NCBI GenBank assembly: GCA_023213395.1
Contig: CM041465.1
Coordinates: 174,785,741 to 174,849,740 of the forward strand
Length of the DNA: 64,000 bases
Origin: Cycas panzhihuaensis
Lineage: Eukaryota; Cycadophyta
Direction of reading: 5' to 3'
Made by a program: the position numbers and the translations under genes. Numbering within the stretch: the stretch's first letter is position 1; every line of letters begins with the position of its first letter. Of the stretch, positions 32,711-42,382 are shown piece by piece. The notes beneath the pieces were generated by a model. It searched no databases. It saw nothing but the letters and a program-made list of their open reading frames with translations, and was not told the DNA's origin.

Positions 32711-33922
32711 CTAGTTTTTTAGCTCATTGATCTCTTTTTGTAATCTCATCACTAGGGGGTCATATGCCATCCTCTTCGTGTCTATCTCTTTTTCAAAATC
32801 CAAAGCTAACTCTTGTGCATGATTATATGATTTCAATGGGTGGGATGCCATTGCATTCCTTAGCTTAGCATTTAATCCATTCACGAAAAAAGTACGCATG
32901 CTTAAATCTATAATCTTTTCATTGTTGGTCATAGCAGCAGCAATCATGTCTATTCTGTTGATATAGGTCATGATTGATTCTCTGGGTTTTTGCTGGATTT
33001 CTCTTAGTGTTAATTCGATGATATCATTGTTTCTATACTTCAAAAATCTTGTTTCAAACTCCTTTTTGATTTCACTCCATGATTTGTTCTAGTCTAGTTG
33101 CTTGTACCATGCCAATGGTACACCTCTTAATGAATATGCGAACCTTTCTTTGATTTCATCTTCATCTTTAATCTTCCCGAGATTAACCAATCTCTGGAAT
33201 AAATAGATATGTTCTGCAGCATTAGTTGAGTCATCAAAGATGAGTTTCCCAAACTCCTTGTGATGTGCCATTGTAAACTTATCTTTCTTCTATTCCCTTT
33301 GAGGTGGGATTGTTGCCTTCACTTCAGGGAACTTCTTGTAGAGTCTCCTTGGTTGCGTCTCTTCCCTACTATTCTCCTTCCTAAACAAAGAATTGCATAT
33401 TGGTGATTTCAATTGAATAATCCCTAGTACTCTTAGCATTTCTGCTGCTACCTAAGTTGTTATTATATACGACCGATCCCCGTTTCCCTCCAGTGAATCT
33501 TCGAAAAGTTGTTTGATCAAGTGATTTTCCCAATGTGCCTGGGGACCTTCCTCCACCTTTCCCTCATTACCACTCAGGTCCTTCAGAGTAGAGTCCAAGC
33601 TTTGTTCTGTCTCAGGATTATTTATTTCTTCTTCCTCTTGTTTCATATCCTTCCCTTCATTATAATATTTCCTTGGAGCAGGTGTGATTGTGATGGGCTC
33701 TCCTCGGCCTCTATTTCCTATTCCCCATGGTGTCTGGGCTCCACTTAGCTTGGATCCTTCCACTGACTCATTTTGGCCTTCTTTCTTCTTAATACTTAAT
33801 CTCCTTGCTTTCCTTATCTTCTTCTCTTGGGACCATTTTAGGGCTCTCTGCCTACTTGATTCTGGTATCTCCTGAGGTTTTGCTTGTGACTCCTCCATCT
33901 TCGAAGGCTGTTTGGGTGGCAT
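32711..33922 (-). pseudogene. G Gag
   Basis: It starts at 33922 (MPPKQPSKMEESQAKPQEIP) with a charged N-terminal region. After a gap come KLIFDDSTNAAEHIYLFQRL and SLRGVPLAWYKQLD (33271-33089), the Gag core motif A.W...L. Then FLKYRNNDIIELTLREIQQK and ESIMTYINRIDMIAAAM, FVNGLNAKLRNAM (33043-32711). This is the retrotransposon Gag family of Ty3 elements. Stops separate the three pieces. Confidence 0.85.
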
Positions 33923-34036
33923 TGGAAGGTCCCCCTAGCTGTCTAGGCTTAGTTAGAGCCTGCCATCACTGTGATAGCCAGGGTGACTTGTTTTTTGCAC
34001 ATGACTTTTCCAGCTTCTCTTCCCTCCACTTAGTGG

Positions 34037-34054
34037 ACTTAGGCAACAGAACCA
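34037..34054 (-). other. G primer-binding site, tRNA-Asp-like
   Basis: The minus strand reads TGGTTCTGTTGCCTAAGT two bases inside the 5' LTR. It resembles the TGGCGCCGTTGCC site used by Tat/Athila elements, with three changes, two of them C to T. Confidence 0.6.
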
Positions 34055-34055
34055 A

Positions 34056-34767
34056 TGTTGACTATAAAATCTACTCCCTACTACAAATCTTCACTTGTCA
34101 AGGGTTTCTATTGTAGTCTAGGGTGTGTGCAAGTGGTCAAGATACATATTCTTTAGTTAATCATCCATATAAGTCCACATTTCACATACATTACACATGC
34201 ATTCCACAATAAGTACACATAATTGTTCACGTAACTCTCTTATTTCATTAGACAATAGTCAAAAGTACATCATATAAGGCCCGTTCGGTCTTGAATGGTC
34301 AACCGTACTAGATCAGGAACCGTTGGAATTCACCAACTTGGCTCTCACATCCATCCCAATGAATGGATGTGGTTATATACACTATGCGTCCCTGTTGTGG
34401 AACAGTTGCATTTGCAATTGCAACCGTTCATTTTCTAGAATGGACGCTTGTTCATCCTTAATCCTTTGATTATCCGTTTGTCTGTACGATTGTCCATGTG
34501 TCACCTTCATACCGGTACCGTTCCCGTCTTTGTGATGCGTTCCATCTATTCCTGGTCCATTCCTTTTTGTCTTGCATACGTTCCCTGCTGTTTTGTGCGT
34601 TCCTACTGCATAGTGTTCGTTCCTGAGATGGGATGGATTGTAATTCCGGTTCTGTATTGTCCATTCCCTGTCCCGAATGCATCCTAGCTGCCTGTTCTGC
34701 CCATATCTCTGCTAGTTCTTCATCCATTCCTCTTCTTGAACGTATAGCGTCAATTATGATTGCAACA
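34056..34767 (-). mobile_element. G 5' LTR (712 bp)
   Basis: Starts TGTTGCAATCATAATTGACG and ends TATAGTCAACA on the minus strand. Flanked by ATTGT at 34768-34772. It contains the same reiterated GGAACG/GGAATG words as the 3' copy. Confidence 0.92.
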
Positions 34768-34772
34768 ATTGT

Positions 34773-34872
34773 CAATTTTGGTTGGAGGAGTTAGAGGTAG
34801 ATCCAAGTAAAAATTTGTACTCGTCTCCTTTTAATAAGATGATACGAAATGTTTGATATCCATGTTTTAACA
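34773..34872 (+). mobile_element. C3 5' LTR, second part
   Basis: CAATTTTGGT ... GATATCCATGTTTTAACA aligns with 39330-39430. Together with 21524-21744 it makes one LTR of 321 bp. Confidence 0.9.
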
Positions 34873-34887
34873 TGGTATCATAGTAGG
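34873..34887 (+). other. C3 primer-binding site, variant
   Basis: TGGTATCATAGTAGG directly follows the LTR. It differs from TGGTATCAGAGCAGG by G to T and C to T changes. Confidence 0.8.
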
Positions 34888-37190
34888 TTGCCAATTTGCT
34901 CATTGTGCTAGAAAGGTGACTACTAAAGTGTTTGCCAGCGTGAAGAAAATTCCGTTGAGCCTATTGTTCATTTACAATTGTGGCCATGAGTAGAAGTAGT
35001 CTGGTGAAACCCTAGTTTCGTGGCTATGGTCAATGTTGATCCATGTTGATGCCATACTCATTTATGTTTATCTGATATTATTGCACTTGCGTAACATGGA
35101 GTACAACCGTCGTTGAAGAAATCATTATTTAGCACTGCCATATATTGTCGTTATTGAAATTGCAGAGCATCTACTAGCTCGCATGAAGACATCCTTTATT
35201 CTGTTTGTCACTAGCTCGTGTTGATGCCACGGTGTTGGCTCATAAGTACATCACTTGCATGTTAGTCCTTTGCTATCATTGTGAAGTCTCTACTCTGCGT
35301 CAATATTAACTATGTTTGTGAGTGATTACATTGCCGCCTTTGAGCAAATTTCCATGGACATACTCGTTGTCTTAAATCTTTGAAGATCTGCATAAGCACG
35401 CCCTTGTTTGTTTGCTATTCCATTGCCCAAGCTATATTATATGTCACTATGCCTCATTGCCGGTTGTGGAAATATTGTTGAGTCTAGGGCTGATCCGTTT
35501 GATCCTTTGTACTTTCATCGTCCATAGTGTAGTGCCCTTGTTTTGCGGAACTGCTACGAAGATCTTGCATTTTCCAGTTTTGTTGCTCAAATTGTCTCAG
35601 CTCTAGGGTTTGTCAAGACAACAACCATCATCTCAACCTACCACTCTTTGAAGCAGCCAGAGGACGTAAATGATAGTGGCAACAAATCTCTTCAAAATAG
35701 TCATTGGGTGAAGGTTACAGTTGCAATGATGGTGGTGACGAATCTCTTCGAAGTAGTCGTTGGGTGAAGGTTATAGTTGCAATGAAGTTGACAGGTCCAC
35801 TGATTAGAGATATCTTTCGTGGGCATCTTGGACAGAGGCAACCTATCCTTTTGAGTCTATGGCTTATGGTGGAGACACAGGGTAGTTTGGGAGGATCTCT
35901 GCAAATATTGCTTATGCCTCTCTTTCATTCTTAGTTTGTTCATTGGCTAGTTTGATGTGACCTTGCTGTTGGTGGTTTGGCTTGAACAGGAAATAATATA
36001 TGCATGCATGTTGCATCTGGGTCTATTGAAGGTCCAACTAGAAGTTCATTCACACTTATTGCAACAGACAGTTTCAATCTTCCACCTGTGATTCTTCAAG
36101 TTGGATAGTGTTAAATCTTTGGGCCCTTTCTCTAGAGTTTGTAGGTGAAATGGGATACATTTGCAGGTATAAAATTTGCAAGAGACATTTCAATCTACCA
36201 AGGTCACAGAGCAACCTTTAATATAGTTCACATTCTTGAGTTTGGGGTAAATGATGTGACCTAGAGCCGACTTTGCTGGTGATAAAGTTTGTAGTGTTTA
36301 GATATTGTGGATAGGGTTGAAGATGTAGCCTTTTCAAAACCCAGTTGGCCTGCACTCAAATGTGAGAATAAAACATGTAGACGTGAGAATAGGTGAAGAT
36401 TTGGAGAGCTGAGAGGTCATTAAATTCAAAGACATCGATTATCTAGATACAAATCTTCAGAGTGACGACCAAATCTCAGATAAGTAATTTGAAACTAAAG
36501 CTATATTAAATACCCTCTTTCCCTATTGTGCATTTCTGGAAACTTTCAGTGACTAGCAAACAGTGCTTGAATGCACTTATCCACAGACAGAACATGTGAA
36601 CAAAAAATGCTTCCAATGTTAAAGACATTTTACTCTTGTTCTTGAAGGAAAACAATTAGTAAAATTCATGAGACATGGCCATCTCACAAATAGGCTTAAA
36701 TACTGTCTGTGGGTCAGCAAAAATGTTGATTAGGTTTGCTTTAGCTACCTAGGGCTTGTCGGTTATAAGTTTCTATAAGGCAAAATTGTTGGCTAAGATT
36801 TTTTGGCGAACTAATCATACAGAAGGCACCTTCTCAATCTGAAAAGAATATCTCCAGTCCTTAATGCATTCTCTTTATAGTTTATGCTTCAATAACTTTA
36901 AGTCCCCTAGGAAGTAGCACCTGCAAATCCTTTGCTTCAGCAGTGTAGTTGGGAGTGAAGGGATCACCATTCGTGTGAAGGCATTTGAAAAAATATAGTT
37001 GTGAAGGGCATGAAAGGTGCACCAATCAGCCATTGCAAACAAAGCTCCTTGTAAGATTGTCGCACAAAATCCTGAGAATTTTTTTCATAGCCAACTGAAG
37101 TCTTTTGTGGTAGAGATCTTCAATCCAAGTGAGTGCACTCAATAGTGGGTGAAATTTTACTGGGAAACCATAAGGTTATTGTTGTCAAAA
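34888..37190 (+). other. C3 leader / internal region without recognised coding sequence
   Basis: About 2.3 kb lies between the primer-binding site and the first Gag-like reading. Short ORFs here have no family likeness. A near-duplicated 41-45-bp segment (GTCATTGGGTGAAGGTTA-CAGTTGCAATGA versus GTCGTTGGGTGAAGGTTA-TAGTTGCAATGA) lies at about 35699-35787. Confidence 0.5.
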
Positions 37191-39126
37191 TGGGTCATAT
37201 TCATTTTTTGTTAACGGAAGACAATTATCCCAAATGGTCAGAAAACATGAAGTCTTGGTTTATGGGAGATTGTTTCAGAAGGGTACGCTAGTACATCACT
37301 AAAACTGGAATAGAAACATGTATCATCATTTCAATGGATTTCATTCATGTCTATAGACAAAAGTTGCATAAAGTTTTTTAATACTACTTGTAGGGCACAT
37401 TAAACATAGAATTTCATAAAAGAGAAATTTTATTCAAAACTAACAAATCAACAACTAGTGGACAAAGGAAAAAACACTAAAAATGTAGCTAGTCCAAAGG
37501 AAGAAATACAAGTTACATATAGTAGCCTAACAAAGAATCAAAAAGATAAGTTGAAGAGGAAAACTAAAATGGTGAATTCAAGTAATCAGGTCAGTTTTGG
37601 TAAGAGTGAATCTTTCATAGATTCGTCTGATGTTTTTTATGATAAGGAAGGTGAAAAGGTATGTGAACCTATTTTTGAGAATAGGACCTCTGTTTATGAA
37701 GAAATAAGTGAACATAATGATGATTGTGACAAGGTAATTCCTATAGATGAACTTGTTAATGATTCTATTAAAGTGATAGATGAGTCTAATGATTTAACTC
37801 TAGATCATTGTTCAGAATCTGGGAAAAAAGGAAAAATGAAGAACTAAAAACTGAGAAGAGACTTATCAAAATGCCCCCACCTATATTTCCTTCTAACATC
37901 TTGAGTGACAACACTTTGCCAGAGGATACTGTAATACAAGTTGTTGAGAAAATGAAACTTAACCTTTGAATAGCTTGTAAACATGAAAATTTTGAAGTTG
38001 GTTTCAGACAACCTTTTTCACAAGTGATACAATATGGAGACACAACTACTTTAATGGAAATTTTGGGTAGTATTACCATAATTTCTATTGACAGAATTGT
38101 TGCTAAATCTCAACTGATATCAAACCACATAGTTGTATTCTGCACACTGAATTCTTTATGGTTTCATTTGATATGACAACATTTTCTATTCTTGTTATTA
38201 AAGGATTTCAGGTTGTGTTGACATATCTAGCAAAAGCACTAGAAAATTCCTTCGAAGAAATGAATGATACTTTGGTAATAATTAAAAGGCAGCTTGGCCA
38301 AGATCTTGTAATGGAATATGTTTACACAAATTGTTGTATGATTCTGACAGGTTGTTCAACCATGAAGATGAATCATATTATGGTGGCATATTGCCTTTAT
38401 GTGACCATAACTGTTATTGGAAAGCTTGTGCTTGTGTCTGTGACAGAAATCCTTTTTATGTTCAGAGTATCAATAGCCTCCCTGGTTGGTGAAAAGGAGA
38501 CAAAATTATTAACCAAAAATTTAGAACCAGGACTAGTATCAGCACCTATGATAACAAAGGAGAAAACATCATCCATCCTGTTTCTTCAAGAGACCTTTTA
38601 CTGGCTTATTTTTGAAGATTCAATCTATCTAAGGAAGTTGATCATAGTGATAGATCTCATGCTGCTGGCTTGAAAGTGATTAAGGAGAAATCTTTTGTAT
38701 TCTTTTTCAAGGAAATGTTGAAGTCCAAATCATATTTTTTCACTTTTGATCTTGGAGTTAATGATCATCAAAAAGGATCACACTTGGAATATGATCTCTT
38801 AGACACAATTGCAGCCACTGACTTAAGGCAATTTAAAATTCATAGAATAGGAGATGATGGAATAGGTGATTCAACGAAGGTGCTACACAAGAATAAAGAA
38901 CATATCATGAACCATTATTACAATCCAAAATCAGCTAAAGACGAAGACAGAGCTTCTAACATTGTCTTCAAGAAAATACTAAGATTCAAGCATTGTAAGT
39001 TTAAAGTAACGTCTCATGTCAAGTCATGTGTCAATTTTTTTGTCCTTAGTACTTAGTTCCACGATGTTACATGAGTCTTTAGTATTTAGTCCTTTCGTGG
39101 TTTTGACATTAAACATTAAGGGAGGA
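37191..39126 (+). pseudogene. C3 Gag-like start followed by anonymous ORFs
   Basis: At 37191 the reading MGHIHFLLTEDNYPKWSENM with KSWFMGD is a copia Gag N-terminus (L-T-x-x-N-Y-x-x-W). It breaks at once. ORFs at 37458-37847 (Lys/Asp/Ser-rich, hydrophilic), 38158-38673 and 38670-39056 follow, with no retroelement enzyme signature. A short reading near 37870-37950 (MPPPIFPSNILSDNTLPED) is also unassigned. The content may be captured host sequence or a decayed accessory protein; I cannot tell. Confidence 0.55.
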
Positions 39127-39430
39127 TGTTAAGAGTTAATGTTTAATGTCTCTAGGAGAATTTTATGTCTAAGGATCATTAATGTTATAGTCCTAAAAGG
39201 GTATTGTGTCATGGTCTATAGATTAGTGTTAATGTTAAAGTTTAGGGTCCAATAGAAATGTTAAGTTAAGTCACTAAGAGTGCTTATGGACATCTTTATG
39301 TAATGCCTAATTGATAGGTGAAGTGGTTGTCAATTTTGGTCGGAGGAGTTAGAGGTAGATCCAAGTATAAATATGTACTCGTCTCCTTTCAATAAGATGA
39401 TATAGAGGATTTGATATCGATGTTTTAACA
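39127..39430 (+). mobile_element. C3 3' LTR (304 bp)
   Basis: Starts TGTTAAGAG right after the purine tract AAGGGAGGA and ends GTTTTAACA. Followed by target duplication TGCCT (39431-39435). Confidence 0.92.
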
Positions 39431-39435
39431 TGCCT

Positions 39436-39994
39436 AAACAGTAGACAAAAGTAGATTTCCAATAGATCACAATGATGATTCACAATATTTCACAACATTG
39501 TATATGTTTGTAGCGAAATTTTCTCACACAAGGGCAATATTTCTAGCCATACATGTATTTTGAAACACATAATATCTTCATGAAATATCATTCAACAAAT
39601 AACGAGACTCGTGCAGATAATATTCACAACATTCAACTTAGCAAATATATGAACCATTCATACATGCATTAATAGTAGAAATAGAGTAATATAATGAATA
39701 ATATTAACAGAACAATATCACCTGATACAAATGTCTAGCAGTAGCAACCCTCTTCGAGGCAGGTGCAATCCTCCCATAGGCACAAGGTCCTAATGGCATG
39801 AGGCCATTATACCAATATAACAAAATTCTCCAAGAATGTTTTACAAATAGAAAAGGCTTCTCTATTTATAGCTTTCAAAAACCAACTCCTAATTTTCCCT
39901 CCAAAAAATTGACTTCAAAATAAAATAAAAATAAATAATTCTTCTTTTAATTCTCCTAGAAAAACTACTTTCTCCTTATTTTAGGAATGCTACA
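39436..39994 (-). mobile_element. R 5' LTR, outer fragment
   Basis: It aligns with 12865-13425 throughout and ends GGAATGCTACA (minus-strand start TGTAGCATTCC). TATA-like CTATTTATAG near 39862-39871 (palindromic orientation) and the CCTCGAAGAGGG core near 39748-39763 are present. Confidence 0.88.
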
Positions 39995-40600
39995 AAGGAT
40001 TGCTCTAGAAGAAGCATGGTTAGGAAAAAAAACTGATGTAAGTCATCTAAGAATTTTTAGGAGCACGACTTATGTCCATATTCTAGACATCAAAAGGACC
40101 AAATTAAACGATAAAAATATCAAATGTGTTTTTATAGGATATAGTGAAAAATCAAAAGCATATGGGTGCATGGATCCTAGAAAAAGCAAGATTGCTATTA
40201 GTAGAGATGTGACTTTTGATGAAGTTCAGCCCAAAAAATCAATGGAAAAAGAAATCCTATAACAAGAAAAGAAAATTGTAGATGAGATCCCATAAAAAAC
40301 AATCCTAGGAAAAACATCAGAAGATGGAGGTGAAGACAGCATCTCAATTTTAGAGGAACGTGAAAATGCAATAGAACAACAACTACCTAAGAAATGAATA
40401 TCAAGATGGTATGTACGCAGAATCGTAAGAGCTTCAGACGATCATGAAAACACTCTAGGGTCATTAGAAGAGCATCAAGTGTCAAAGACTCTACAAGAAT
40501 CTGAGATACAAAATGTAAATTAGATCAAAGAGGAAAAGAGTAAAAGAACAAGACCACAAACTCATCAAAGACTCTATTGCAATCTAGAACCACAAACCTT
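39995..40600 (+). pseudogene. C4 integrase C-terminal part
   Basis: It resumes from 12845 with IALEEAWLGKKTDVSHLRIF and TYVHI, then CVFIGYSEKSKAYG and SRDVTFDE, the usual copia landmarks after the integrase core. A stop falls at 40260. The rest (to about 40600) is acidic linker in broken frames. Confidence 0.86.
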
Positions 40601-41626
40601 TGTAGAAGCCAACATAAGAAAAGAATGGAAGACGTCCATAGAGGAAGAAATTCAGTCTATCAACAAGAATTGCATGTGGGAATTGGTTCAAAAAACTAAA
40701 AATAAACCAATTGTAGGATGTAAGCGAATATACAAAATAACAAAAAATCTAGACAAAACCATTGGAAAATACAAAGCACATTTAGTGGCCAAAGGATTCA
40801 CCCAAACAGAAGATACTAATCACGAAGAAACCTTTGCTCCAATAGCTAAGATGATTACTGTTAGAACTGTGATAGGACTAACTATTCAGTTTGGTTGGAA
40901 AATCCATCAAATGGATGTAAAAGTGCTTTTTCAACTGGAGATTTAATAGGAGAAGTATACATAGAACAACCTCTACGATTTGTCAAAGAAAAATAAGTAG
41001 AGCTTGTATGCAAACGAAAGGAAGTCCTTTATGGGTTGAAACAAGCACCAAGAGTTTGGTATGAAAAGAAAGATCGTCATCTTAGAAACATTGGATTTTT
41101 TTAAAGTGGAACTGACTCAAGTTTATACGTCAAAGCAAGAGGGACAAATCAAATCACAATTATTGTTCTATGTGTAGATGATCTTCTACTCACAGGAAGC
41201 AGTCAAGAGGTCATGCAAGGCATTAAAAAACAAATGAAGGCCACATTTGAAATGACAGACTTAGGAACTCTTCACTACTATCTTGGAGTTGAAGTAACTC
41301 AAGAGGGCAACTGAGTCCTTATATCTCAATTAAAGTATGCAAAGGATCTACTTCGTAAGTTCAATATGTTTGAATGTAAACTAGTAATTACACCAACAAA
41401 AACTGGGTGCAAATTGTCATTAGATAAAGAGAGAGAAGCAATGGATGGAACTCTTTACAAGCAATTGGTTGGAAGCTTAATTTATTTGTCAGTAACACGA
41501 CCAGACATTGCTTCCTCGATAGGATTAATTTTCACATTCATGAGTACCCCAAAAGTGTCACACTGGAAGGCCACAAAAAGAATACTAAGGCATATCAAAG
41601 GTACCATAAGTCCTGGACTTGAATAA
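40601..41626 (+). pseudogene. C4 reverse transcriptase
   Basis: EWKTSIEEEIQSINKN-like sequence (40625) leads to MWELVQKTKNKPIVGCKRIY and KYKAHLVAKGFTQ. IHQMDVKVLFQ is followed by a frame change. YGLKQAPRVWYEK lies near 41030 and the catalytic box reads LCVDDLLLTG near 41170 (Tyr of YVDD is Cys). TPTKTGCKLSLD and QLVGSLIYLSVTRPDIA close the domain. Confidence 0.87.
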
Positions 41627-42132
41627 ACAAAACCCACTAAGCCCAAACTTGTTGGGTACAGTGACTCAAACTGGGAAAGAGATCTAAAGGATAGGAAATC
41701 AACTTTAGGATACTACTTCCATTTAAGTTCAATAGTCATATCATGGTGCAGCAAAAAGCAACCAACAATAGCCTTGCCATCCATTGAAGCAGAATACAAA
41801 GTTGTCATATGTGCCACCTATGAGGTTGTATGGTTGAAGAACATTCTATAGGATTTAAATTGAACAAGTAAAAATCTTACAACAACATTTTGTAATAATC
41901 AAAATGTTATCAAGTTAGCAAAGAATCCAGTTTTTCATGCCTAGACAAAACACCTAGAGGCACACCATCATTTTATCAGAGAAAAAGTTCAAAACAAAAA
42001 AATTGAGCTGAACTATTGTCCAAGTGAGGAGCAACTAGTAGATATCTTCACCAAGCCTCTTAGCAAAGACAAGTTTCTTTGTCTCTAAAAACTTCTAAGT
42101 GTAAAATCAAAAGATTGAACATTATGGGGGGT
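41627..42132 (+). pseudogene. C4 RNase H and tail
   Basis: YSDSNWERDLKDRKST (about 41660), LPSIEAEYKVVICATYEVVW (about 41775), then NNQNVIKLAKNPVFHA and VDIFTKPLSKDKF (about 42038-42075) are RNase H landmarks. A G-rich tract (ATGGGGGG) precedes the LTR. Confidence 0.86.
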
Positions 42133-42382
42133 TGTTAGAATATAATATTAATCTTTGGTAATCCATGGTTAACTATAGGATTAGGTATAAGTATCTTTTG
42201 TAATCAGTTATTAACAAGGGGGTTAGGTATAGGTAAGTTTCATAACTACCTTTCCTCTGTATATTAAAGAAGTTTGATTGCAATAAAAGGACAGTGAAGA
42301 ACTCAGATTACTTTCCTTTTCTTTTCCTATCTCTTGTATTCTCTGCTTTCTCTACATTATATTCTTCATATATGATTCTAAC
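42133..42382 (+). mobile_element. C4 3' LTR (about 250 bp)
   Basis: It starts TGTTAGAATATAATATT and appears to end at GATTCTAACT, which mirrors the start if the last base was A. A TATA-like TATATTAAAGAAG lies near 42260. No second copy exists in the window to prove the end. Confidence 0.7.

Larger units (their letters stand above)
21745..34767 (-). mobile_element. Ty3/gypsy element G (Tat/Athila-like) with accessory ORF
   Basis: LTRs are 21745-22445 (3') and 34056-34767 (5'), TGTTGC...GTCAACA on the minus strand, with perfect ATTGT target duplications. Minus-strand order: Gag, zinc knuckles, protease, reverse transcriptase, RNase H, integrase, then an extra ORF before the 3' LTR. The primer-binding site resembles a tRNA-Asp site, and the KNITIG ... 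DVFAWSYKDL segment ahead of reverse transcriptase fits the Tat/Athila side of plant Ty3 elements. CHR interrupts the integrase C-terminus. Without CHR it is about 9.7 kb. All ORFs carry stops. Confidence 0.9.
21524..39430 (+). mobile_element. Non-autonomous copia-like LTR element C3, inserted in the 5' LTR of R
   Basis: The 5' LTR (21524-21744 plus 34773-34872) is split by element G. The 3' LTR is 39127-39430. Both start TGTTAAGAGTTAATG and end GTTTTAACA. The 5' copy is 17 bp longer because of a small TAATGTTT duplication. The target-site duplication TGCCT is perfect. A primer-binding site follows the 5' LTR and a purine tract (AAGGGAGGA) precedes the 3' LTR. The 4.25-kb internal region holds a Gag-like N-terminus and anonymous ORFs but no protease, integrase or reverse transcriptase that I can find. 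Confidence 0.88.
12846..39994 (-). mobile_element. Non-autonomous LTR element R (LARD-like), inserted in C4
   Basis: Its two LTRs are 12846-13425 (3') and 21505-21523 plus 39436-39994 (5', split by C3). The lengths, 580 and 578 bp after removing C3 and its duplicated 5 bp, agree. Ends are TGTAG...CTACA. A primer-binding site (21491-21502) and a purine tract (complement of 13426-13440) are in the right places for a minus-strand element. Flanks are GAAGA (12841-12845) and AAGGA (39995-39999), a target-site duplication with two transitions, and the C4 frame resumes correctly. Without nested insertions the element is about 4.4 kb. I see no protease, reverse transcriptase, RNase H or integrase, only a broken Gag-like ORF. 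Confidence 0.87.
10780..42382 (+). mobile_element. Ty1/copia retrotransposon C4, 5' truncated, host of the nest
   Basis: Copia domains run in order: Gag (10780-11299), protease and pre-integrase (11300-11930), integrase (interrupted by a solo LTR at 11936-12444 and again by element R at 12846-39994), reverse transcriptase (40600-41620), RNase H (41627-42060) and 3' LTR (42133-42382). With the insertions removed, about 4 kb of element remains. No 5' LTR was found, so the 5' end is truncated at about 10780. It is the outermost, hence oldest, member of the nest. The relationship to C5 is visible in Gag and integrase. Confidence 0.88.

Noticed and set aside
37458-37847. Lys/Asp-rich ORF considered as a host gene
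   Set aside because: It lies between the LTRs of C3, has no recognised domain and no flanking splice signals that I can support, so I kept it as element content.
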